Assembly (NCBI RefSeq): GCF_001043175.1
Contig: NZ_CP011494.1
Span: 1,488,001 to 1,552,000 of the forward strand
Length of the DNA stretch: 64,000 nucleotides
DNA from: Marinobacter psychrophilus
GTDB lineage: Bacteria; Pseudomonadota; Gammaproteobacteria; Pseudomonadales; Oleiphilaceae
Reading direction: 5' to 3'
Shown here: in pieces, positions 45,580 to 54,623 of the stretch
How the letters are laid out: the number at the start of each line of letters is the position of its first letter
Position numbering within the stretch: the stretch's first letter is position 1
The notes under the pieces: model-generated
What the model saw: only the letters and a program-made list of their open reading frames with translations
Told to the model about the DNA's origin: nothing
Database searches by the model: none
Made by a program: the position numbers and the translations under genes

Positions 45580-45751
45580 GGAGGTGTAAACCGTTGGCCA
45601 GTGGGTCAAGGGGCGGATTTTAGCAGGTGCAGTGAAGGGTACCAACCGTAATTGCCACGATTCCGCCTCAAGGCTGCTGGGGCGCAGCGCTACTCAGGCC
45701 CGGGGGCTTGGTGTATCCTGTTCGTTATCCATGCAATTGCCGGGTTTTTAC

Positions 45752-46990
45752 ATGCGTGCATTTCAAAAGAGCGACAGGCCTGAATTTCAAAAAATCGATA
45801 GGACTGACTTTCAAAGATCAATCGAATTCAAGTCATTGTCCGAGTCTTGCTGCGGTCTCGTAGTCAGCACCCTGGCCCGTGTCAGGCAGTCTGTTGTGCG
45901 CTGGACATTGGCGGTGGTGTTGCTGTTGGCGGCTCAGGCTCAGGCAGTAACAGTCAACAATCTGTATTCTGCCAACGTGGCTCTGCAAGGCTCCGGGCTA
46001 GAGGCGTTATCGGCGTCTTATGGCGCAGGGTTGCGTGAGGTGCTGGTGCGTGTTGCGGGCAGCCGTGGAGTATTAGAGCGCGAAGGTGTCGATGGTGTGC
46101 TTGGCACGGCCGAGTCTATGCTGACGTCTTACCAGATTTTAAATGCAGGTGCTGAAAGCCGGGTACAGATGAGCTTTGGCGCGGTAGCAGTCACTCAGGC
46201 GCTGGCCTCAATTCAGGCGCCGGTGTGGGGTGCCAACCGGCCACTGACATTGGCCTGGGTTGCGCTTGAAGAAAATGGTCGGAGGGCATTGATTACTGAT
46301 ATCGGTCCTCTTGACGGTGCCAGCGCCGATTTTCGCTCCGGTCTTGAAATCGCATCGCGGGCTCGCGGCTTGCCGCTGGTGTTACCGGTTGCGGGGGCGG
46401 CAGGTAATCGCGAGTTACTGTCGGATATCTGGGGCCAGTTTGTTAGCCGGGTACGCAGCGCTTCCAATGATGTTGGTCGTGATGTGATGGCGCTGGTGCG
46501 GGTTAGTCGCAGCGGTGATCAGTGGCGCGCGGGTTGGGTGATGGACGGCTTCAGTTCTGATAGCCCTGGCGAGCAGGCGGTGAACGCAGACTCGCCGGCG
46601 GCTCTCGCACAGGCGCTCATTGATCGCTGGACCGAACTTTATGTTAGCCGTTACGGGGCAAGCGGAGGCGAGGCGGGTAAACAACCTACGGTGGATTTAG
46701 TACTGCAGGGCGTGACTAAATTGGCTGACTACGCCAAAATAACCCAAGCTCTGGCGCTGATTAATGCTGTTGAAAATGTGGTCCCCGTTGAAGTGAAGGG
46801 CAGTGAGTTGACCATGCGCCTGACATTTTCTGGTGAGTTGGATCAACTGCGTGACCACATCACGCTGGATTCCCGCTTGGTGTCTCAGCCAGCAGCGGCC
46901 GGACCGTCAGAGGAACAGGCTTTGCAGGCGCTGTATCCGGTTCTGATTTACCGTTGGCAGCCTTCACCGGTCCCGGCGGTGGTGCGTTAA
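45752..46990 (+). CDS. DUF2066 family exported protein
   Basis: The best-supported part starts near a GTG at 45896, where a signal peptide (RWTLAVVLLLAAQAQA) precedes the DUF2066 domain: NNLYSANVALQGSG, GAGLREVLVRVAGSRG and a C-terminal LYPVLIYRWQPSP. The ATG at 45752 gives 413 residues but adds 48 odd residues, including three 8-residue repeats (FQKSDRPE, FQKIDRTD, FQRSIEFK). A GTG at 45632 would add more. Function is unknown, likely periplasmic. It is followed by a CDP-alcohol phosphatidyltransferase and hda, a conserved order. Confidence 0.8.
   Translation: MRAFQKSDRPEFQKIDRTDFQRSIEFKSLSESCCGLVVSTLARVRQSVVRWTLAVVLLLAAQAQAVTVNNLYSANVALQGSGLEALSASYGAGLREVLVRVAGSRGVLEREGVDGVLGTAESMLTSYQILNAGAESRVQMSFGAVAVTQALASIQAPVWGANRPLTLAWVALEENGRRALITDIGPLDGASADFRSGLEIASRARGLPLVLPVAGAAGNRELLSDIWGQFVSRVRSASNDVGRDVMALVRVSRSGDQWRAGWVMDGFSSDSPGEQAVNADSPAALAQALIDRWTELYVSRYGASGGEAGKQPTVDLVLQGVTKLADYAKITQALALINAVENVVPVEVKGSELTMRLTFSGELDQLRDHITLDSRLVSQPAAAGPSEEQALQALYPVLIYRWQPSPVPAVVR
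45760..45831 (+). repeat. Three degenerate 24-bp tandem repeats near the DUF2066 start
   Basis: Units at 45760-45783, 45784-45807 and 45808-45831 share the core TTTCAAA. The first two agree at most positions, including the ending CTGA. The third is more diverged. The 24-base period keeps the reading frame if translated, and equals a little over two helical turns if it is a DNA site. Confidence 0.75.
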
Positions 46991-47011
46991 GGCCGATGTG
47001 AGGAGGGCGCT

Positions 47012-47572
47012 TTGAGCTTGCATTATTGGCGCTGGATTCCGAATGCCCTGACCTTTTTGCGTATTGTGTTGATTGTTCCGTTTGCTATGGAGTTGCACGC
47101 AGGCAGTTATCCCATGGCATTGATTATTTTTACGTTGGCAGCGGTGACTGATGGCGTGGATGGGTATCTGGCCCGCCGCTTTGGCTGGCGCTCCCGCTTT
47201 GGCGCCATTGTCGATCCGCTAGCGGACAAAGCTTTGCTTATTACCGCCTATCTGATGTTGGCACTGGGCGGGGTGTTTCCTTTGTGGCTGTTTTTGCTGG
47301 TGCTGGGGCGCGATCTGTTGATTGTTTGTGGCGCACTGATATTTCATTATGGAATCGGCAGATTCGAAATGGCTCCGAGCCTACTGGGCAAACTCAACAC
47401 TGCGATTCAGATTTTTGCAGTGCTGGTGGCTATGCTATTGCAGGTCATCACCATGGTGCCGCCATGGATAAATTCGGCGCTCGTCTGGGTGGTTGCTGTA
47501 CTGACACTGCTTAGCGGCGCGCACTATTTGCTCGCTTGGAGCTTACGGGCATGGAGGGCCAGGTTGTCGTGA
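47012..47572 (+). CDS. CDP-alcohol phosphatidyltransferase (PgsA-like)
   Basis: The TTG start at 47012 follows a strong GAGGAGG ribosome site. The 186-residue membrane protein has about five helices. The family motif D-G-x2-A-R-x8-G-x3-D-x3-D appears as TDGVDGYLARRFGWRSRFGA then IVDPLADK, near residues 48-75. It would swap CMP of a CDP-diacylglycerol-type donor for an alcohol, possibly glycerol 3-phosphate. Whether it is the main PgsA cannot be decided, since many gammaproteobacteria have a second copy next to hda as here. Confidence 0.85.
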   Translation: MSLHYWRWIPNALTFLRIVLIVPFAMELHAGSYPMALIIFTLAAVTDGVDGYLARRFGWRSRFGAIVDPLADKALLITAYLMLALGGVFPLWLFLLVLGRDLLIVCGALIFHYGIGRFEMAPSLLGKLNTAIQIFAVLVAMLLQVITMVPPWINSALVWVVAVLTLLSGAHYLLAWSLRAWRARLS

Positions 47573-48267
47573 CAAGTTCACAGCTCATTCTGGGTGTTAA
47601 ATTGCGTGACGACGCCCGCTTCGACAACTTCCACGGCGAGCGCAATGCGGCCGTGGCTGAGCGTTTGAAACAGGCTTGTCAGCCTCCGGTAACGATGCCA
47701 GTGGTGGTGTTGTGTGGCGATTCCGATACCGGCAAAAGCCACCTGCTACAGGCCCTGTGTCATTACGCGGAAAGTCAGTCGTTATCAGCGGTTTGCATCA
47801 GCATTACCGAGCTGGGGCCGTTTGGGCCAGATGCGCTGACCGGGCTCGAGCAATTTAACCTGGTGTGCCTGGACGATCTGGACAGCGTCGTTGGTCAGAC
47901 TGGCTGGGAAGAAGCCGTTTTTCATCTTTACAACCGCATGCTGGATGCCGGCCACCAGCTCGTTGTGAGCTTGTCGGACGTGCCCGCGTCTTTACCATTC
48001 ATTTTGCCCGATTTGTCTTCCCGTCTTAGCCACGGTTTGACTCTGCAGCTGGGTATTTACCGCGATTCAGATCGCAAACGTATTCTGATGGCCCGCGTAG
48101 AACAGCGAGGCCTGGTCATGGCTGTCGACGTTGCCGGATTTATTCTGCGCCGCGCACCGCGAGGTCTAGGGGAGTTGCTGGCCATTCTGGACTCGCTCGA
48201 CGAAAATTCACTGAAAGCCCAGCGCCGGCTGACTATTCCGTTTGTGAAAACCGTAATGAACTGGTAA
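47569..48267 (+). CDS. hda: DnaA regulatory inactivator Hda
   Basis: From the GTG at 47569, overlapping the previous stop (GTGA), the protein has 232 residues; an ATG at 47551 is possible. The N-terminal clamp-binding motif is SSQLILGVKLRDDARFDNF. The AAA+ core resembles DnaA domain III: Walker A CGDSDTGKSHLLQAL near residue 48 and Walker B NLVCLDDLDSVVG near 100. The C-terminus GELLAILDSLDENSLKAQRR is standard. With the sliding clamp it stimulates ATP hydrolysis by DnaA to prevent re-initiation. Confidence 0.93.
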   Translation: MTSSQLILGVKLRDDARFDNFHGERNAAVAERLKQACQPPVTMPVVVLCGDSDTGKSHLLQALCHYAESQSLSAVCISITELGPFGPDALTGLEQFNLVCLDDLDSVVGQTGWEEAVFHLYNRMLDAGHQLVVSLSDVPASLPFILPDLSSRLSHGLTLQLGIYRDSDRKRILMARVEQRGLVMAVDVAGFILRRAPRGLGELLAILDSLDENSLKAQRRLTIPFVKTVMNW

Positions 48268-48315
48268 CTGCTGTCGCTATGAGCGAACGCTAATACACAA
48301 GTAAGGAGACGAGCG

Positions 48316-49125
48316 ATGAGACGGGTGGTATTCAATCAGAAAGGCGGTGTCGGCAAGTCCAGTATTACCTGCAATCTGGCCGCGATCAGTGCGGCCCGCG
48401 GCAAACGCACTTTAGTGGTTGATCTTGACCCGCAGGGCAATTCAACCCATTACCTGATGGGTCGGCCTGCCGCCGAGCTCGATAATAACGCGGCCGATTT
48501 GCTGGAGCAGACCTTGTCGTTCACGGTGTTCAACCGGCGCCCGGAAGAATCGTTTGTGCACGCAACGCCTTTTAAAAACCTTTGGGTGCTGCCTTCCAGC
48601 CCGGAGTTGGAGTTTTTGGAACGCAAGCTTGAAGCCAAGCACAAAATCTACAAACTGCGCGAAGCCCTGAAAAAGCTGGATCAACATTTCGACGACATTT
48701 ACATCGATACTGCGCCGGCACTGAATTTTTACACCCGCTCGGCGTTGATTGGAGCCCAGCGCTGCCTGATCCCTTTTGATTGTGATGACTTCGCGCGCCA
48801 AGCGCTTTACAGCATCATTCACGAAATTCAAGAGCTGCAGGAGGACCACAACCCGGAGCTGAGTATTGAAGGTATTGTTGCCAATCAGTTTCAGGCCCGC
48901 GCTAGTCTGCCGGCCAAGCTATTGGCTGAACTGGAGCAGGAAGGTTTGCCGGTACTGTCGGTGCGCTTGTCTAGTTCGGTGAAAATGAAAGAGTCTCACC
49001 AGTGTCACCAACCGCTGATTCATATGGCACCGCGACACCCGCTAACCCAGCAGTTTGAAGACCTTTACCGACTTCTTCATGGCGAACCACTGGCTGCCGA
49101 AGCGGCGCCAACGGCGCAAGAATGA
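48316..49125 (+). CDS. ParA-family ATPase without adjacent ParB
   Basis: The 269-residue P-loop ATPase opens RRVVFNQKGGVGKSSITCNL with the deviant Walker A. VVDLDPQGNSTHYLMG follows near residue 37 and the switch region is DDIYIDTAPALNFYTRSAL near 130. Such proteins position cargo such as chromosomes, plasmids, chemoreceptors or pili. No ParB-like gene is adjacent, and the true parAB is expected near gidB, so this is a solo ParA. It lies 48 bases after hda and overlaps the yqcC start by four bases. Confidence 0.88.
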   Translation: MRRVVFNQKGGVGKSSITCNLAAISAARGKRTLVVDLDPQGNSTHYLMGRPAAELDNNAADLLEQTLSFTVFNRRPEESFVHATPFKNLWVLPSSPELEFLERKLEAKHKIYKLREALKKLDQHFDDIYIDTAPALNFYTRSALIGAQRCLIPFDCDDFARQALYSIIHEIQELQEDHNPELSIEGIVANQFQARASLPAKLLAELEQEGLPVLSVRLSSSVKMKESHQCHQPLIHMAPRHPLTQQFEDLYRLLHGEPLAAEAAPTAQE

Positions 49126-49472
49126 AAGACGGACACGATACCCTTGGCCATACTTACCAAGTTGCTGACCGTCTGCTGGCTATTGAAATTCAGCTGCGTC
49201 AGATGAATTGTTGGCAAAGCGAGCCTTTGGCCGCTGAAAAGTACCTCAGCCGCGAGCCGTTTTGCCTGGATACCATGAGCTTTGAGCAGTGGCTGCAGTT
49301 TGTGCTTTTAGCGCGGTTGAAACAGCTGGTTGAAGATGATCAGCCGTTACCCATGGTCAGCGGCGTGGCGCCTATGGCAGAAGAGCACTATCGCAGCGGT
49401 TCCGGCCCCGGGCAGGCGTTGATTCGCGAATTGGCAGCCCTGGACGAACTGCTGGGCGCAAAGCCCGGCTGA
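49122..49472 (+). CDS. YqcC family protein (DUF446)
   Basis: This 116-residue helical protein of the YqcC family has unknown function. The conserved core is LAIEIQLRQMNCWQSEP then FCLDTMSFEQWLQFVLLARL, ending GQALIRELAALDELLG. It overlaps the ParA-like gene by four bases (ATGA), so both are translated from one message. It converges on nadC with a 34-base gap. Confidence 0.83.
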   Translation: MKDGHDTLGHTYQVADRLLAIEIQLRQMNCWQSEPLAAEKYLSREPFCLDTMSFEQWLQFVLLARLKQLVEDDQPLPMVSGVAPMAEEHYRSGSGPGQALIRELAALDELLGAKPG

Positions 49473-49506
49473 GCGCTATCGCCAGGCCACGAAATGTGAT
49501 GGCCGC

Positions 49507-50349
49507 TCAGGCGTCCAGGCGCATGGACAGGTCTACGGCCCGCAGGTTTTTTGTCAGCGTACCTAAAGAGATAAAGTCCACACCGGTTTCGGCGATGGCC
49601 ACCAAGGTGCTGTCGTCAATGCCGCCAGACGCTTCAAGGCGGGCTTTGCCTGCAGCTTGTGCCACTGCTGCGCGCATATCCGCCAAGGAAAACTCGTCAA
49701 GCATGATGATGTCGGCGCCAGCATCCAGCGCCTGCTGCAGTTCGTTCAGATCCTCGGTTTCCACTTCTACCGGTTTGCCTGGCGCCAGTTCCCGCGCTGC
49801 ACGCACAGCGGCCGCAATAGAACCGCAGGCCGCAATGTGGTTTTCTTTGATCAGAAAAGCGTCCCACAACCCCAAACGATGATTACTGCAGCCGCCACAG
49901 GTGATCGCGTATTTTTGCGCCAGGCGTAAGCCAGGCAGGGTTTTGCGGGTATCCAGCAGCTGCGTACGAGTGTGGCTGATCAGCGCCGCGTAATGGGCGG
50001 CGTTGGTGGCTACCGCAGACAGGGTTTGAAGCCAGTTTAAGGCTGCACGCTCGGCGGTCAGCAGGCTGCGGGCCAGACCATTCATGCGGTACAGTAGTTG
50101 ACCGGGTTCGACGCGTTGGCCGTCTGCCACCTGCCAGTCCAGAACAACGTCGCAATCAACTTGGCGAAATACTTCATCTACCCATTCGCGGCCGGCAATA
50201 ACGGCGTGTTCGCGGGTAATCACGCGGCCGCTAGCGCGGGTGTCGGCGGCGATGAGTTGTGCAGTAATGTCACAGTCGCCAATGTCTTCGCGCAGACTGT
50301 GGGCGACCGTTTCAATTCTGGACTGGCGCAGAAGTTCGACACTGATCAT
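49507..50349 (-). CDS. nadC: Nicotinate-nucleotide pyrophosphorylase (quinolinate PRTase)
   Basis: The 280-residue enzyme makes nicotinate mononucleotide from quinolinate and PRPP in de novo NAD synthesis. Landmarks are [19 protein letters not shown] near residue 100, [19 protein letters not shown] near 128, [20 protein letters not shown] near 150 and [20 protein letters not shown] near 238. Like many gammaproteobacterial nadC genes it lies close to ampD-ampE, here on the opposite strand with the DUF1631 gene in between. Confidence 0.96.
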   Translation of the reverse strand: MISVELLRQSRIETVAHSLREDIGDCDITAQLIAADTRASGRVITREHAVIAGREWVDEVFRQVDCDVVLDWQVADGQRVEPGQLLYRMNGLARSLLTAERAALNWLQTLSAVATNAAHYAALISHTRTQLLDTRKTLPGLRLAQKYAITCGGCSNHRLGLWDAFLIKENHIAACGSIAAAVRAARELAPGKPVEVETEDLNELQQALDAGADIIMLDEFSLADMRAAVAQAAGKARLEASGGIDDSTLVAIAETGVDFISLGTLTKNLRAVDLSMRLDA

Positions 50350-50480
50350 GGTGTGGTGTCCGTAACGGCAGAGAAGTTAGGTGCACGTGGCACAAATAGG
50401 CAGAAACGGAGTTTATCGCGCCTGCCGGCGTTCGCCAACCGTCGCGCACACGTTGCCGAGTGTGATCTAGTTCAAGACTC

Positions 50481-50530
50481 TACAAATCCTGACAAATCCT
50501 GACAAATCCTGACACATGCTGACGCATCAA
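50481..50530 (+). repeat. 10-bp tandem repeat array upstream of the DUF1631 gene
   Basis: Consecutive 10-base units read TACAAATCCT, GACAAATCCT, GACAAATCCT, GACACATGCT and GACGCATCAA. Two units are identical and the flanking ones progressively diverge. The period is close to one helical turn. The array lies in the 258-base nadC-DUF1631 divergent gap, ~80 bases before the gene start, where a promoter would be. Confidence 0.88.
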
Positions 50531-50607
50531 GGCTTTATGATACTATTGCAAGTATATTTAGACAGGCAAAGGAAAAAGCAGTTCGGCATAAGCAGGAGGT
50601 AGATATA

Positions 50608-52920
50608 GTGCGGGACAAAAAAGTTGTCAACATCACTGGACAGGGTTCGACGTCCCGCTTTTTTTTGCCGACTGCGTTAATTCGGCTACGGGATGCGTCT
50701 GCCCAGAGTATCCGTACTGTGCTGAATCAATTTTTTGATCGCGCTGACGATGCTCTGTTCGAACTCGCCGATCGCGCCGGCACTGATCAGGAACAAACCC
50801 GCTATTTTGACGCCATGCGTGAGCTTCGTCTGCGTCGAAAGTCGATGACAGTCGCGGTGTTGCATCACGTTGGTCAGGCCTTCAACGATATTGGCAAGTT
50901 CCGCCCGCAGAGCACCGTTCCGAGCTTCGACAGTGTCGACGAAGGTTCCCTTAGCCTGCTGGATCACGCCGAACTTGAACAGCAGGTGGCCATCGATAAT
51001 ATGGTCACAAAACTGCGTTACCAATACAGCGAAGCGTTACGTCACCTGAGCTTGCGCGTGCGCCATTTATTACCCGGTGTGACTCTGGAAGACGACCAGA
51101 TGCCCTTGTGCCCGGAAGTTCTGTGCGGTGGACTGGCCGCGGCCAGCAAAAATCTTGACGTTGACATAAAAGCACGACTGATAGTGCTGAAATTGTTTGA
51201 TCAACTGCTGGTGACTAGCCTCGGCGAGGTTTATCACGAGGCCAATGTGACCCTGATCAAAGAAGGTGTTCTGCCTGACAGCAAAGCTGTCAGGCCGGTG
51301 CAAACGACTCGCAGCCGCCAGGATGCGCCTGTGCCGCCGCCATCAGCAGTGTATCGAGAGGCAGATGGATACGGGGTGGGGCAGCCTCAGGCAGAGGTCT
51401 CTGCCGCTATTTTTTCGCAATTAAGCGCGCTTCTGCGGCAGGCTCAGCCTGCTTATGGTGACGGTCAGGCTCCTGCCAGTGGTGGTCAGTGGCTGCAAAC
51501 CGATGCGCTGCTGGCGCGGCTGAGCCAGGTTCAGACAGCATTTGGTAACGATCCCGGTGCGCCGCTGGTACCCCTGAACCAGCAGCTGCAAACGGTGTTA
51601 CAGAATTCGTCTGGCCAGTCACTGCGGCCCGGCCAAGTGGACAACGACGTCATTAATCTGGTGGCTATGTTGTTCGAGTTTATTCTGGACGACCGCCATT
51701 TGCATTCGGTGATGAAAAGCCTGTTGGGGCGGCTGCAGATACCGATACTGAAAGTAGCGCTAACAGACAAGAATTTCTTCAACCGCGGTGGCCACCCTGC
51801 ACGCAAGTTGCTTAACGAAATGGCACTGGCCGCCACTGGCTGGACTGAAAAACGCCCCGGCCAGCGCGACCCCTTACTGGATAAAATCAGCGCGGTGGTC
51901 AACCGAATACTGGCGGAGTTTTCCACAGACGTCTCGCTGTTCAACGAGTTGTTGGACAATTTCAACCAGTTCTCTGATCTGGACCAACGCCGCAGTGACT
52001 TGGTAGAGCAACGCCTGCGTGATGCAGAAGATGGCCGTGCACGCCATGAGCAGGCAACCGCAGACGCCAAAGAACTGCTGAGCAAAGCAATGGATGGCCG
52101 GTTATTACCCGAGCCGGTGCAAGAGATGCTGAATGGTCCCTGGAGCCACTACCTGCATTGGCTGGCGCTTCATGAAAGCATCGATAGCAAAGCCTGGCAA
52201 CGAGCCAAGACGCTAACCGAGCAGTTGATCTGGACTATTGACCCAGTACCCCTGACGGCAACGACCCATGAGTTGTTGCAACAAGCCATACCGCAAGTGA
52301 TTGAGCAGTTGCGTGGGGCTCTGGAAGGTGTGGCCTGGGATGGTTTGTCGGTAGAAATGGTGATCCGTGATCTGGAACTGGTGCATCTGGATGTGTTTCA
52401 GCGCCTGGTGATTACGCCCAGTGAAACCGCCGACAATGATCATGCTCAGATTGACGACAGCCAGGAATCGCCGGCTGTCAGAGCGGGTGCTGTGGCTTCA
52501 GTCACGACAGACACTTCAGTAGGCGCCAGTTGCCTGGCGCCTGCCTTGCCAGTTGCCGCAGATGACCCAGAAGAAGCGGTGTTTGCCCGGGTGCCAGAGC
52601 CGGAGGTTTCAGAGCCCACAAGAGCTCAGCCGGTCGTTGCCGAGGAATGGCTGGCCAAAGCCGATGGTTTGCGAGTTGGTTGCTGGCTCGAGCTGCATCG
52701 CGATGGCAGTCAGATTCGCTGTAAGCTTGCGGCGTTTATTCGAGCGGTCGATAAGTACATATTTGTAAATCGCAGTGGTGCCAAAGTCGCCGAATATCGG
52801 CGCAACGAGTTGGCGGAAATGATGGCCCAAGGCCATATTCAAATACTGGACGACGGTTTGATTTTTGACCGGGCTCTGGAGTCGATTATTGATAACCTGC
52901 GCACCAGTCGCCGCTTTTGA
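50608..52920 (+). CDS. DUF1631 family protein
   Basis: GTG at 50608 has a perfect AGGAGGT ribosome site seven bases upstream. The 770-residue soluble protein has the DUF1631 layout: an N-terminal helical part (LRDASAQSIRTVLNQFFDRA), a Pro/Gln-rich linker near 235-290, a central helical region (LLGRLQIPILKVALTDKNFF), a second acidic linker near 605-685, and a C-terminal beta domain with a PilZ-like feel (GCWLELHRDGSQIRCKLAAF). Function unknown. I do not see the RxxxR/DxSxxG c-di-GMP motifs. Confidence 0.88.
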   Translation: MRDKKVVNITGQGSTSRFFLPTALIRLRDASAQSIRTVLNQFFDRADDALFELADRAGTDQEQTRYFDAMRELRLRRKSMTVAVLHHVGQAFNDIGKFRPQSTVPSFDSVDEGSLSLLDHAELEQQVAIDNMVTKLRYQYSEALRHLSLRVRHLLPGVTLEDDQMPLCPEVLCGGLAAASKNLDVDIKARLIVLKLFDQLLVTSLGEVYHEANVTLIKEGVLPDSKAVRPVQTTRSRQDAPVPPPSAVYREADGYGVGQPQAEVSAAIFSQLSALLRQAQPAYGDGQAPASGGQWLQTDALLARLSQVQTAFGNDPGAPLVPLNQQLQTVLQNSSGQSLRPGQVDNDVINLVAMLFEFILDDRHLHSVMKSLLGRLQIPILKVALTDKNFFNRGGHPARKLLNEMALAATGWTEKRPGQRDPLLDKISAVVNRILAEFSTDVSLFNELLDNFNQFSDLDQRRSDLVEQRLRDAEDGRARHEQATADAKELLSKAMDGRLLPEPVQEMLNGPWSHYLHWLALHESIDSKAWQRAKTLTEQLIWTIDPVPLTATTHELLQQAIPQVIEQLRGALEGVAWDGLSVEMVIRDLELVHLDVFQRLVITPSETADNDHAQIDDSQESPAVRAGAVASVTTDTSVGASCLAPALPVAADDPEEAVFARVPEPEVSEPTRAQPVVAEEWLAKADGLRVGCWLELHRDGSQIRCKLAAFIRAVDKYIFVNRSGAKVAEYRRNELAEMMAQGHIQILDDGLIFDRALESIIDNLRTSRRF

Positions 52921-52955
52921 AGATTGCAGCGTGCCGTGGCACACGGTGACGCTTT

Positions 52956-53615
52956 GTGATTCAATCGGAGCTATCCCACTTCGTTGAATCAGGATTCGCC
53001 TTGCCTCAAACTCCCCACTCTGCGTTTACCCTAGCTGCTAAGACGGCAGCCACACTGCGTGCAAACGGCAGAATAGATGGTGCCCTCTGGCGACCGTCTC
53101 CTAACTTTGGTGCGCGGCCCGCGACTAGCCAGGTAAGCCTGATTGTTGTGCACTGCATCAGCTTGCCGCCGGGCCAGTTCGGGGGCCCTGAAATTGAAGA
53201 TTTCTTCTGCAACCGGCTAGACATCAAGGCTCACCCGTATTTTCAGACCATCGCCACAATGACTGTTTCAGCCCACCTGCTGATACGCCGTGATGGCACG
53301 CTTATTCAGTTTGTCAGCCTGCTGGATCGTGCCTGGCACGCTGGCCGTTCACGTTTTTGCGACCAGGACGAGTGCAACGATTTTTCCATCGGCATTGAGC
53401 TTGAGGGCAGTGACGATGTGCCTTATACCGAGGATCAATACCAGGCATTGTCCGCTGTTTGTCATCAAATTATGGCGACTTGGCCAGAAATTGGTGTTGA
53501 CGAGATTACCGGCCACAGCGACATTGCGCCGGGGCGAAAAACCGATCCCGGGCCAGCGTTTGACTGGTCGCGGCTGCATCAAAGCCTGGCAAAATCGACA
53601 AAGGACAGATTATGA
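52956..53615 (+). CDS. ampD: 1,6-anhydro-N-acetylmuramyl-L-alanine amidase AmpD
   Basis: The GTG at 52956 gives 219 residues. An internal start nearer ALWRPSPNFGARP is possible, because the first ~40 residues exceed the usual length. The zinc amidase-2 fold shows VSLIVVHCISLPPGQFGG (first His), then HLLIRRDGTLIQFV and ITGHSDIAPGRKTDPGPAFD (second His and the Asp). It cleaves recycled anhydromuropeptides in the cytoplasm, thereby limiting AmpR-driven beta-lactamase induction. ampE follows with a four-base overlap. Confidence 0.94.
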   Translation: MIQSELSHFVESGFALPQTPHSAFTLAAKTAATLRANGRIDGALWRPSPNFGARPATSQVSLIVVHCISLPPGQFGGPEIEDFFCNRLDIKAHPYFQTIATMTVSAHLLIRRDGTLIQFVSLLDRAWHAGRSRFCDQDECNDFSIGIELEGSDDVPYTEDQYQALSAVCHQIMATWPEIGVDEITGHSDIAPGRKTDPGPAFDWSRLHQSLAKSTKDRL

Positions 53616-54508
53616 CGCTGTTTATATTTGTGCTGGCCTACCTGCTGCGGCGACGGCTGGATAGTCGCGATCAGCTTGATGGCCATCAGCTATGGCGCAG
53701 TTGGTTTGAAAGCTTGAGGCAACGCCTGCCGCAAAGCCTTCCCGAAAGAACGAGTGCTTTGGCGCCGTTATTGGCGGTGGCTATTCCGACCGCCGTGGTT
53801 TGGCTGGCGCAGAGTTACTGGCAACACCACCACTGGCTCTTGGTGGGATGGTCACTGGAATTGCTATTGCTTCTGCTGTTGCTGGGTATGCCTGGCTGGC
53901 GTCAGCATCTGGCAAATTACGCCCGGGCATGGCGCCGGGGTGACATGCAGGCAGCCTGGCGCTATATCCAGCATCTGCTACCGGCGCATCAGCGCGGCGC
54001 AGCGCTATCGCCTGAAACCATGCAGCTGGCAATCTCTGAGGCGTTAATGGCGCAAGTATTCTGGCGTTATTTTATGGTGCTGTTCTGGTATGCGGCAGGC
54101 GGAATTTCTGCCGCGGTGCTGGCAAGCGGCCTGGTTGCATTGGGGCAGAGCTGGCCGCAATCTGGCAAATGTGGCCAGTGTGAGCGTTGGCGCGAATGGG
54201 GCGGTTGGTTGCCGGCGCAGTTGCTCGCGCTGACCTTTGGCCTGGCTGGTGACTTGGCCGGCTGGCTGCGGCAACGTCGCCAAGGCCGGGGCCACTGGCA
54301 ATTGCCAGTAGCAAGGCTGCTGATAGCCGCTGCCGATGGTGCTTTGAGCGGTTACGCGCTGGACCCAGGCCGATTTGCCTTATTACACCCGCAAGACTGG
54401 CAGAGCTATGGTGAACGTAGCTTGACCGCCATTCGCGATCTGCTTAACCGCAGTATGCTGGTATGGCTGTGCCTACTGGCATTGATGGTGATCGCCGGCG
54501 TGGCCTAG
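53612..54508 (+). CDS. ampE: AmpE-like inner-membrane regulatory protein
   Basis: The 298-residue polytopic protein pairs with AmpD. Visible features are an N-terminal hydrophobic start ([18 protein letters not shown]), helices [12 protein letters not shown] and [20 protein letters not shown], the AmpE/CobD-like core, and a C-terminal helix [17 protein letters not shown]. It is linked genetically to beta-lactamase induction and wall recycling, but its biochemical role is unclear. It overlaps ampD by four bases. No ampR or ampC gene is in the window. Confidence 0.88.
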   Translation: MTLFIFVLAYLLRRRLDSRDQLDGHQLWRSWFESLRQRLPQSLPERTSALAPLLAVAIPTAVVWLAQSYWQHHHWLLVGWSLELLLLLLLLGMPGWRQHLANYARAWRRGDMQAAWRYIQHLLPAHQRGAALSPETMQLAISEALMAQVFWRYFMVLFWYAAGGISAAVLASGLVALGQSWPQSGKCGQCERWREWGGWLPAQLLALTFGLAGDLAGWLRQRRQGRGHWQLPVARLLIAAADGALSGYALDPGRFALLHPQDWQSYGERSLTAIRDLLNRSMLVWLCLLALMVIAGVA

Positions 54509-54623
54509 CCGAGTGCAGGGCATGCTGTTACATTTTCTAACAAAAAAAGCTCTGGTTTTAAGGTCTTGGGCGACACTCAAGTTGAATAATAAAAATGCAG
54601 AATTTAATAAAGCGGCGAAACAT

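Noticed and set aside
50481..50530. CRISPR-like array
   Set aside because: Units are 10 bases with no spacers, far shorter than CRISPR repeats, and no cas genes are present. It is a simple tandem repeat.
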